Made by a program: the position numbers and the translations under genes
Notes under the pieces: model-generated
The model's database searches: none
What the model was told of the DNA's origin: nothing
Seen by the model: the letters and a program-made list of their open reading frames with translations, nothing else
In this document: in pieces, positions 57,518 to 64,000 of the stretch
Layout of the letters: every line of letters begins with the position of its first letter
Position numbering within the stretch: the first letter of the stretch is position 1
Source: Gammaproteobacteria bacterium
GTDB lineage: Bacteria; Pseudomonadota; Gammaproteobacteria; Pseudomonadales; JAUIET01
Direction: 5' to 3'
Assembly (NCBI GenBank): GCA_030429735.1
Contig: JAUIET010000006.1
Coordinates: 247,091-311,090, forward strand
DNA length: 64,000 bases

Positions 57518-57834
57518 TACGCATCAATCACTTCTTGTGTGGATTTATAAATCCGAACTTTCTTACCGTCTTCCTGAATCTTGAAACCAACCCGGTCTGC
57601 CTTGTCGGTAGCCGTGTTGAATATCGCCAGGTTAGACACCTGAATCGGCGCTTCCTTTTCCTTGATGCCGCCTTGCTCGCCAACATTTGGATTAGGTCGC
57701 GTATGCTTCTTAACAATGTTAACGCCAGCCACCAATGCCCGACCGTCGTCACGCATGGTGATAATCTTGCCGCGCTTACCTTTGTCACGACCTGTGATTA
57801 CAATGACTTCGTCATCTCGCTTTAATTTGTTCAT
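57517..57834 (-). CDS. rplX: 50S ribosomal protein L24
   Basis: 105 residues (E. coli 104). The KOW motif is [20 protein letters not shown], and [20 protein letters not shown] follows. L24 starts 50S assembly. It overlaps rplE by one base. Confidence 0.96.
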   Translation of the reverse strand: MNKLKRDDEVIVITGRDKGKRGKIITMRDDGRALVAGVNIVKKHTRPNPNVGEQGGIKEKEAPIQVSNLAIFNTATDKADRVGFKIQEDGKKVRIYKSTQEVIDA

Positions 57835-57863
57835 CTTTGCTAGTGCCTTGCTCGCTGCCGTCG

Positions 57864-58232
57864 CTACAGCACTTCAGGTGCGAGCGAAATAATCTTCATA
57901 AATTTTTCATTACGCAGTTCTCGCGTAACAGGTCCGAAAATTCGGGTTCCTATCGGTGCGTTTTGCGCGTTCAGCAAAACTGCTGCATTGTCATCAAACT
58001 TGATCAGCGAGCCATCGCCACGACGAACGCCTTTCTTGGTTCTGACCACAACGGCTGTCATCACCTGGCCTTTCTTCACTTTGCCGCGTGGGATCGCTTC
58101 TTTCACGCTCACCTTGATCAGGTCGCCAACACGTGCATAGCGACGGTGTGAGCCCCCCAACACCTTGATGCACATCACTTTACGCGCACCGCTGTTGTCT
58201 GCAATTTGCAGGTAGGATTGTGTTTGAATCAT
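57864..58232 (-). CDS. rplN: 50S ribosomal protein L14
   Basis: 122 residues (E. coli 123). [20 protein letters not shown] and [20 protein letters not shown] are the conserved ends. It forms an intersubunit bridge. It is the first gene of the spc block, 39 bases after rpsQ. Confidence 0.97.
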   Translation of the reverse strand: MIQTQSYLQIADNSGARKVMCIKVLGGSHRRYARVGDLIKVSVKEAIPRGKVKKGQVMTAVVVRTKKGVRRGDGSLIKFDDNAAVLLNAQNAPIGTRIFGPVTRELRNEKFMKIISLAPEVL

Positions 58233-58271
58233 GTCGCTATCTCGTTCTCAAACGGCCTAAATAATACGGCT

Positions 58272-58541
58272 TTAAATCTGTTCTGCTTTCTGGTCAATCC
58301 GAACCAAGGTCCAGTTCTTGGTCTTGGACATCGGTCTTGATTCTGCAATTGTCACAGTATCACCGGCTGCGCACTCATTGTTCTCATCATGCGCATGCAG
58401 CTTTGATGAGCGAGTGATGAACTTGCCATACACCGGGTGTCTCACCCGACGCTCGTGCAGCACAACAATAGATTTGTTCATTTTGTCGCTGACAACTTTA
58501 CCCGTTACCGTGCGTACAATTTTGTTTTCACTGGCGCTCAT
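58272..58541 (-). CDS. rpsQ: 30S ribosomal protein S17
   Basis: 89 residues (E. coli 84). [20 protein letters not shown] and [17 protein letters not shown] are conserved; it is a primary 16S rRNA-binding protein. It starts one base after the rpmC stop. Confidence 0.96.
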   Translation of the reverse strand: MSASENKIVRTVTGKVVSDKMNKSIVVLHERRVRHPVYGKFITRSSKLHAHDENNECAAGDTVTIAESRPMSKTKNWTLVRIDQKAEQI

Positions 58542-58542
58542 A

Positions 58543-58734
58543 TCAACCCTCAGCCTTCTCGGTAAGCACAGTCTTAACGCGGGCGATGTCTCGCTGCATT
58601 ATGCGCATCAAATGTGATTGCCCCAGCTGCCCAGTGGCTTTCTGAAGACGTAAACGAAACTGTTCTTCGCGCAGCTTCAATAACTCAGTATTTAGTTCCT
58701 CAACGCTTTTATCGCGTAATTCTGCCGCTTTCAT
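58543..58734 (-). CDS. rpmC: 50S ribosomal protein L29
   Basis: 63 residues, the E. coli length, from the ATG at 58734 that shares a base with the rplP stop (TGATG); a GTG one codon earlier is less likely. [20 protein letters not shown] and [11 protein letters not shown] are conserved. It lines the polypeptide exit tunnel. Confidence 0.95.
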   Translation of the reverse strand: MKAAELRDKSVEELNTELLKLREEQFRLRLQKATGQLGQSHLMRIMQRDIARVKTVLTEKAEG

Positions 58735-59147
58735 CACATCACCGATCGTTTAACGAATGCGGTTGGTACAGAAAGTTTTGCGGCCGCCAGCGCAAACGCT
58801 TCGCGGGCCAGCTCTTCCGGAACACCTTCCACTTCATACAACATTTTGCCTGGCTGGATCTGTGCCACCCAGTACTCCACATTACCCTTACCCTTACCCT
58901 GGCGAACTTCCAGCGGCTTTTGGGTAATTGGCTTGTCCGGGAATACCCGGATCCAAATTTTTCCGCCACGCTTGATGTGACGCGTCATTGCCCGTCTGGC
59001 CGCTTCAATCTGGCGAGCTGTAATTCGACCGCGGCCAGTTGCTTTCAGGCCAAAATCACCAAAGCTGACTGAGCTGCCTCGAATCGCCAGGCCCCTGTTG
59101 CGACCTTTTTGTTGTTTGCGAAACTTGGTTCGCTTAGGTTGTAGCAT
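58734..59147 (-). CDS. rplP: 50S ribosomal protein L16
   Basis: 137 residues (E. coli 136). [20 protein letters not shown] starts it and [20 protein letters not shown] is the core; L16 organises the A-site and binds tRNA elbow. It overlaps rpmC and lies 11 bases after rpsC. Confidence 0.97.
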   Translation of the reverse strand: MLQPKRTKFRKQQKGRNRGLAIRGSSVSFGDFGLKATGRGRITARQIEAARRAMTRHIKRGGKIWIRVFPDKPITQKPLEVRQGKGKGNVEYWVAQIQPGKMLYEVEGVPEELAREAFALAAAKLSVPTAFVKRSVM

Positions 59148-59158
59148 CGTTTACTCCA

Positions 59159-59827
59159 CTACTTTCCAGTGCGGGCAGGATTGGCAGACTCTTGATCTGT
59201 ATCCAGCACTTCGCCTTTGAATATCCAAACTTTAACGCCAACGATACCGTAGGTTGTCAAAGCTTCATGCGTTGCGTAATCAATGTCGGCTCGCAAAGTA
59301 TGCAGCGGCACGCGACCTTCGCGGTACCACTCAGTTCGTGCAATCTCGGCACCACCCAAACGACCACTAACCTGCACCTTCACGCCCTGCGCACCCTGGC
59401 GCATGGCGTTTTGCACAACCCGCTTCATTGCGCGACGGAACATAACCCGGCGCTCCAATTGCTGCGCTACGTTTTGCGCAACCAGTTTCGCATCCACATC
59501 GGGCTTGCGAATTTCTTCTATATTTACTGTGACAGGCACGCCCATTCGTGTGGCTAGATCCTTGCGCAGACGCTCTACATCCTCACCCTTCTTACCAATA
59601 ATGATGCCCGGTCTGGCCGTATGGATAGTGATGCGCGCAGTTTGCGCAGGTCGCTCAATATCAATTCGACTTACGGAAGCATTGGCCAGCTTTGATTCAA
59701 GATGCTCACGCACCTCGATATCAGTAATCAGTTGTTCTGCATAGCTTTTATGCTCCGCATACCAGACTGATTTGTGCTGCTTGGTGATACCAAGCCGAAT
59801 GCCTGTTGGATGTACTTTTTGACCCAT
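59159..59827 (-). CDS. rpsC: 30S ribosomal protein S3
   Basis: 222 residues (E. coli 233). [20 protein letters not shown] and the KH-domain loop [18 protein letters not shown] are conserved, then [20 protein letters not shown]. It is shorter only in the C-terminal tail. It lies at the mRNA entry site. Confidence 0.97.
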   Translation of the reverse strand: MGQKVHPTGIRLGITKQHKSVWYAEHKSYAEQLITDIEVREHLESKLANASVSRIDIERPAQTARITIHTARPGIIIGKKGEDVERLRKDLATRMGVPVTVNIEEIRKPDVDAKLVAQNVAQQLERRVMFRRAMKRVVQNAMRQGAQGVKVQVSGRLGGAEIARTEWYREGRVPLHTLRADIDYATHEALTTYGIVGVKVWIFKGEVLDTDQESANPARTGK

Positions 59828-59866
59828 CTGGTCGCTCCTGGCTCCTGATTCGCGTAGGGGACAGCC

Positions 59867-60199
59867 CTAGCTGTCAGCTACCTTAATTGTGATGTGGCAA
59901 GTTCGCTTCATGATTCTGTCTGCCCGACCTTTGGCTCTAGGCTTGATACGCTTCAGAGTCATGCCTTCATTGACAAAAATAGTCGACACTTTCAACTCGT
60001 CTACGTCAGCACCTTCGTTATGCTCGGCATTTGCAATCGCACTATTCAATACCTTACGCACAATGTGAGCTGCTTTCTTCGGGCTAAACGCCAGAATGTC
60101 CAATGCTTTTTCCACCGACTGACCACGAATCTGATCGGCAACCAAACGCGCCTTCTGCGCCGAGATGGTCGCTCCGGTTAATTTTGCGCTTACTTCCAT
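59867..60199 (-). CDS. rplV: 50S ribosomal protein L22
   Basis: 110 residues, the E. coli length, from the ATG at 60199, which has GAGGG 8 bases upstream; an earlier TTG (60217) is unlikely. [20 protein letters not shown] and [20 protein letters not shown] are conserved, the latter being the exit-tunnel loop. Confidence 0.96.
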   Translation of the reverse strand: MEVSAKLTGATISAQKARLVADQIRGQSVEKALDILAFSPKKAAHIVRKVLNSAIANAEHNEGADVDELKVSTIFVNEGMTLKRIKPRAKGRADRIMKRTCHITIKVADS

Positions 60200-60226
60200 A
60201 CCAATACCCTCTGTCAACGGCAGCGC

Positions 60227-60502
60227 TTAGCGCTTCGCCTTTTTGTCCGCAACGTGACCGCGGTAAGTGCGAGTTGCCGCAAACTCACCAAGCTTGTGAC
60301 CCACCATATCTTCTGTCACAAACACAGGCACATGCTGCCGCCCGTTATGAACCGCTATCGTCAGGCCAACCATAGTTGGGCTAACCATAGATCGCCGCGA
60401 CCAGGTTTTGATCGGGCGCTTGTCATTCTTTTCAGCGGCCTCTTCCACCTTCTTTAACAGGTGAAGGTCAATAAACGGCCCTTTTTTCAGTGATCTTGGC
60501 AC
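60227..60502 (-). CDS. rpsS: 30S ribosomal protein S19
   Basis: 91 residues (E. coli 92). [20 protein letters not shown] and [20 protein letters not shown] are conserved; it binds S13 in the 30S head. It lies 41 bases after rplB. Confidence 0.97.
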   Translation of the reverse strand: MPRSLKKGPFIDLHLLKKVEEAAEKNDKRPIKTWSRRSMVSPTMVGLTIAVHNGRQHVPVFVTEDMVGHKLGEFAATRTYRGHVADKKAKR

Positions 60503-60543
60503 TATCCCATTCTCTCTTTAACGTTTTATCGCCTCAGGCGAGT

Positions 60544-61371
60544 TTACTTCCGCTTACGGCGCCTAACGATCAAATCGTTAGTACGCTTGTTCTTACGTGT
60601 TTTATAACCCTTGGTTGGTGTACCCCAAGGCGACACAGGATGACGACCACCCGAAGTACGACCTTCACCACCACCATGTGGGTGATCAACCGGGTTCATC
60701 GCAACGCCACGAACCGTTGGGCGAATACCACGCCAGCGCGCCGCGCCGGCCTTACCCAAAGAACGCAAGTTGTGCTCTGAGTTACACACCTCACCCAGGG
60801 TAGCGCGGCAATCAGACAAAATCTTTCGGGTCTCACCAGAGCGCAAGCGTAAAGTCGCGTACCGACCCTCTTTTGCCACAAGCTGCGCCGAGGTTCCCGC
60901 GCTACGCGCTATCTGAGCACCTTTACCGGGCTTCATCTCTACACAGTGAATCACACTACCCAGGGGGATATTGCGAAGCGGAAGCGTGTTGCCGGCTTTG
61001 ATCGGCGAGTTGTCGCCCGAAATTAACTGGTCGCCTGCTTTTACACCTTTAGGCGCAATGATATAGCGACGCTCTCCATCTGCGTACACAAGCAACGCGA
61101 TAAATGCTGTACGGTTAGGATCGTACTCCAAGCGCTCAACAGTAGCCGGTATGCCGTTCTTATCACGACGAAAATCAATAATCCGGTAGTGCTGTTTATG
61201 GCCGCCACCACGATGCCGAGTAGTAATTCGACCATTATTGTTCCGCCCACCGCTCTTGGACTTCTTCTCCAACAAGGGCGCATAAGGCGCGCCTTTGTGA
61301 AGATCAGGATTAACGACTTTAACGACAAAGCGTCTTCCCGGCGATGTTGGCTTAGCTTTTACGATTGCCAT
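60544..61371 (-). CDS. rplB: 50S ribosomal protein L2
   Basis: 275 residues (E. coli 273). [20 protein letters not shown] and the C-terminal [20 protein letters not shown], with the peptidyl-transferase-linked histidine, are conserved. It follows rplW after 30 bases. Confidence 0.97.
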   Translation of the reverse strand: MAIVKAKPTSPGRRFVVKVVNPDLHKGAPYAPLLEKKSKSGGRNNNGRITTRHRGGGHKQHYRIIDFRRDKNGIPATVERLEYDPNRTAFIALLVYADGERRYIIAPKGVKAGDQLISGDNSPIKAGNTLPLRNIPLGSVIHCVEMKPGKGAQIARSAGTSAQLVAKEGRYATLRLRSGETRKILSDCRATLGEVCNSEHNLRSLGKAGAARWRGIRPTVRGVAMNPVDHPHGGGEGRTSGGRHPVSPWGTPTKGYKTRKNKRTNDLIVRRRKRK

Positions 61372-61401
61372 GATTCTAATCCAGTCACTCGTTCCCTGGC
61401 C

Positions 61402-61698
61402 TTATTCAGGCGAGGTAATATCAATACTGTGGCCCTGCTCCAGAGACACATACGCTTTCTTCCAATTTGGCTTGCGGTTGTAACCAAAACGGTTGCGCTT
61501 CATCTTGCCTTTAACACGAATAGTCTGCACACCGTTTACTTTCACACTGAAAAGTTTTTCAACAGCTTGCTTTACTTCCGACTTAGTCGCGTCAACCGAC
61601 ACCTTAAATACATACTGGTTGTTGTATTCAGCACACAAAGTCGACTTTTCTGAAATATGCGGCTCACGCAGAACCGTATAAACACGTTCCGGATTCAT
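61402..61698 (-). CDS. rplW: 50S ribosomal protein L23
   Basis: 98 residues (E. coli 100). [20 protein letters not shown] and [20 protein letters not shown] are conserved; L23 is the docking point of trigger factor and SRP. Its start overlaps the rplD stop by 4 bases (ATGA). Confidence 0.96.
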   Translation of the reverse strand: MNPERVYTVLREPHISEKSTLCAEYNNQYVFKVSVDATKSEVKQAVEKLFSVKVNGVQTIRVKGKMKRNRFGYNRKPNWKKAYVSLEQGHSIDITSPE

Positions 61699-62312
61699 GC
61701 CAGATACTCCTCAATTTTGCGCAAAGCCGGTACAGTAACCAACACTTTGTCATGGGCAACGAGGCTAACCGGATCAAGGCCGCCAGCTTCACATACGCCT
61801 ACCTTATGCAGGTTGCGTGATGACAGCTGCAGCGCATCGCTTAACTCCTCACCAATGATCAGAACGTTATCAAGATTCATCTCGGTCAATTTACCAACCA
61901 ATAGTTTGGTCTTCGGCTGATCAACATCAAAATCTTCAACCACCACCAGACGTTCCTGACGCGCAAGCTCAGAAAAAATAGAGCGTAGCGCTGCCCGATA
62001 CATTTTGCGATTCACCTTCTGGCTGTGATCCTGCGGCTTGGCCGCAAATGTCACGCCACCGCTGCGCCAAATTGGGCTGCGAATGGTGCCAGCACGAGCT
62101 CGACCTGTGCCTTTTTGCCGAAACGGTTTGCGACCGCCTCCACGCACTGCGGCGCGATTCTTCTGCGCCCGAGTGCCCTGACGAGCACCCGCAAGGTGAG
62201 CCGTAACCACCTGATGAATCAGGTCTTCGTTGTATTCTTTTGCGAATGCAGCATCAGAAACATCTATAGTTCCTGCTTTATTGCTACCAGAGTTCGCAAT
62301 TGCCAATTCCAC
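61695..62312 (-). CDS. rplD: 50S ribosomal protein L4
   Basis: 205 residues (E. coli 201). The tunnel loop [20 protein letters not shown] and [20 protein letters not shown] are conserved. In E. coli L4 also represses the S10 operon through its leader. It follows rplC after 18 bases. Confidence 0.96.
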   Translation of the reverse strand: MELAIANSGSNKAGTIDVSDAAFAKEYNEDLIHQVVTAHLAGARQGTRAQKNRAAVRGGGRKPFRQKGTGRARAGTIRSPIWRSGGVTFAAKPQDHSQKVNRKMYRAALRSIFSELARQERLVVVEDFDVDQPKTKLLVGKLTEMNLDNVLIIGEELSDALQLSSRNLHKVGVCEAGGLDPVSLVAHDKVLVTVPALRKIEEYLA

Positions 62313-62330
62313 TGCGTCTCTCCCCCAGAA

Positions 62331-62984
62331 TTACTTATTAGCCAACTTGATAGCAGGACGGATAATTACATCACCGCCAGGTGCACCAGGCACCGCGCCT
62401 TTTACCAACAACAGATTACGTTCTGCATCTACACGTACTACTTCAAGCGTTTGCACCGTTACTCGCTCGGCGCCCATGTGGCCTGACATCTTCTTACCTT
62501 TCCAGACACGACCAGGTGTTTGGCACTGACCGATCGAACCGTTTGATCGATGCGACAACGAGTTGCCGTGCGACATATCCTGAGTGCGGAAATTCCAGCG
62601 CTTGATACCGCCCTGGAAACCTTTACCTTTTGACTGGCCCGTAACGTCTACTTTCTGACCAGGCTCAAAACGCTCCACGTTGATTTCAGCACCTAATGCA
62701 AGCGCATCATCCTGGAGCTGATCCGCATCAACGGTGAACTCCCACAAACCACGACCGGCTTCCACTTCCGCTTTTGCGAAATGGCCCGTTTCCGATTTAG
62801 TAAGGCGCGAAGCACGACGCTCGCCAGTTGTTACCTGGATAGCGTTATAGCCGTCTGACTCGGCGTTCTTAATCTGGGTAATTCGGTTAGGCTGCGCTTC
62901 AATCACAGTAACGGGCACAGAGGCCCCATCTTCGGTGAATACGCGCGTCATGCCGCTTTTGCGGCCAACAATTCCGATGGTCAT
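62331..62984 (-). CDS. rplC: 50S ribosomal protein L3
   Basis: 217 residues (E. coli 209). [20 protein letters not shown] starts it, and [20 protein letters not shown] holds the glutamine that PrmB methylates in E. coli. L3 starts 50S assembly. It follows rpsJ after 103 bases, a longer gap than elsewhere in the operon. Confidence 0.97.
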   Translation of the reverse strand: MTIGIVGRKSGMTRVFTEDGASVPVTVIEAQPNRITQIKNAESDGYNAIQVTTGERRASRLTKSETGHFAKAEVEAGRGLWEFTVDADQLQDDALALGAEINVERFEPGQKVDVTGQSKGKGFQGGIKRWNFRTQDMSHGNSLSHRSNGSIGQCQTPGRVWKGKKMSGHMGAERVTVQTLEVVRVDAERNLLLVKGAVPGAPGGDVIIRPAIKLANK

Positions 62985-63087
62985 CTTTTCTCTCTCAGTG
63001 TACGGGGCTCTGACCCGCTATGGCCGCCCATTTCAGAGCGTTACACATGCCTGATGCTTGTGCAGCGCCAGGCGATATATTGGGCTT

Positions 63088-63480
<393 letters not shown>

Positions 63481-63541
63481 TTACGGCCCCAGGGGGTGTC
63501 AAGCAAAACTGTAATGGAAATTTGTGTTCTTAATTGGGACC

Positions 63542-63653
63542 GGCTTCGGCGCCATAGTCGCTGTTCGAGACACGCCATGAACCCATCCATGGGGGCTTGT
63601 GTTCGAGGTCCCTCTCTCACACAGTCTCGAACAGCGACTATGGCGCCGAAGCC
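63542..63653. repeat. 112-bp fold-back element, copy 1 (minus orientation)
   Basis: 30-bp perfect inverted repeats (63542-63571 and 63624-63653) flank a 52-nt core. Read on the minus strand the core contains AGAGGGACCT and GCCCCCATGGATGGGTTCA, the same as copy 2. The arms differ from those of copy 2 at about 12 of 30 positions, yet both sides of each arm match perfectly. Confidence 0.85.
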
Positions 63654-63698
63654 TCTGTGCTAATCCGCATGTAAGTAAATACAAAGGGGTGGCACTGA

Positions 63699-63810
63699 GG
63701 CTGGAGCAACACTGTCGCCTCGCTGGACCGTTGAAAAGAGGGACCTTTTCAACGAGCCCCCATGGATGGGTTCACGGCGTGTCCAGCGAGGCGACAGTGT
63801 TGCTCCAGCC
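63699..63810. repeat. 112-bp fold-back element, copy 2 (plus orientation)
   Basis: 30-bp perfect inverted repeats (63699-63728 and 63781-63810) flank a 52-nt core that starts with a 9-bp hairpin (GTTGAAAAG/CTTTTCAAC around AGGGAC) and ends with GAGCCCCCATGGATGGGTTC and ACGGCGT. Arm and core lengths are identical to copy 1, which lies 45 bases away in opposite orientation. Confidence 0.85.
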
Positions 63811-63848
63811 GGTCTTGGATCTAACCAAGAATCCAAACCGGTGAACTA

Positions 63849-64000
63849 TCACTCAATAATCTTGGCCACAACCCCGGCGCCCACGGTACGACCGCCTTCA
63901 CGAATCGCAAAGCGAAGACCTTCATCCATCGCAATCGGCGCTATCAGCGTCACTGTCATCTGAATGTTGTCACCCGGCATCACCATCTCAACACCATCCG
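63849..64000 (-). CDS. tuf: Elongation factor Tu, C-terminal 49 residues (cut by window end)
   Basis: The last 49 codons plus TGA stop of EF-Tu; the rest lies beyond the window. [20 protein letters not shown] and [20 protein letters not shown] are the universally conserved domain III end. The usual gammaproteobacterial order rpsL-rpsG-fusA-tuf-rpsJ predicts fusA further on. Confidence 0.95.
   Translation of the reverse strand, partial: DGVEMVMPGDNIQMTVTLIAPIAMDEGLRFAIREGGRTVGAGVVAKIIE

Noticed and set aside
63542..63810. Integron attC sites
   Set aside because: The stems are perfect over 30 bp without the bulged bases and R/L box sequences of attC, and no integrase or cassettes are near.

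Overview
The window looks like a chromosomal segment of a gammaproteobacterium. The support is the fabA/fabB pair, the tuf-rpsJ junction and the S10-spc-alpha ribosomal order ending in rplQ, ssb and uvrA in divergent orientation, and sequences close to Escherichia coli proteins throughout. Species cannot be named from the sequence alone. No tRNA, rRNA or intact insertion sequence was seen.

Bases 1 to about 28,740 form a large exopolysaccharide locus. A long minus-strand run (22385 down to 10912) encodes the initiating sugar-phosphate transferase, a Wza-like export lipoprotein, a Wzz-like chain-length protein, a BY-kinase-like ATPase with a degenerate P-loop, an outer-membrane barrel, an FAD oxidoreductase, an FkbM methyltransferase, an O-antigen polymerase/ligase and a flippase. 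To its left are modification genes: a deacetylase (cut by the window edge), an AsnB-type amidotransferase, two methyltransferases, two FemAB/GNAT-like acyltransferases, a glycosyltransferase, a YkgJ-like cysteine cluster protein and a secreted enzyme that may degrade polysaccharide. To its right are nucleotide-sugar genes: a UDP-sugar dehydrogenase, a UDP-sugar 4-epimerase, phosphomannomutase, galU and GDP-mannose synthesis. Several proteins resemble those of exosortase (XrtA) type loci, but no exosortase lies inside the window.

Bases 28,740 to 36,914 are housekeeping: fabA-fabB, moeA-moaB, a small sugar-nucleotide-binding reductase, ssb and uvrA.

Bases 36,983 to 49,051 are a complete type I-E CRISPR-Cas system on the minus strand: cas3, cas8e, cse2, cas7e, cas5e, cas6e, cas1, cas2, a short leader, and an array of 37 repeats with 36 spacers of exactly 32 nt. 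Two genes are not part of the textbook I-E set. A KilA-N domain protein sits between cas6e and cas1 and overlaps cas1 by 8 nt. A 37-residue single-transmembrane protein sits between cas3 and cas8e, and its stop codon overlaps the cas8e start (ATGA). Together they make this a candidate extended I-E system and are the main find of the window.

Bases 49,537 to 64,000 are the alpha, spc and S10 ribosomal operons plus the C-terminal end of tuf, all on the minus strand. Between tuf and rpsJ lie two 112-bp fold-back elements that share a 52-nt core but have diverged 30-bp arms, each still perfectly self-complementary. Other fold-back elements sit at 22520-22662 and 49290-49436.
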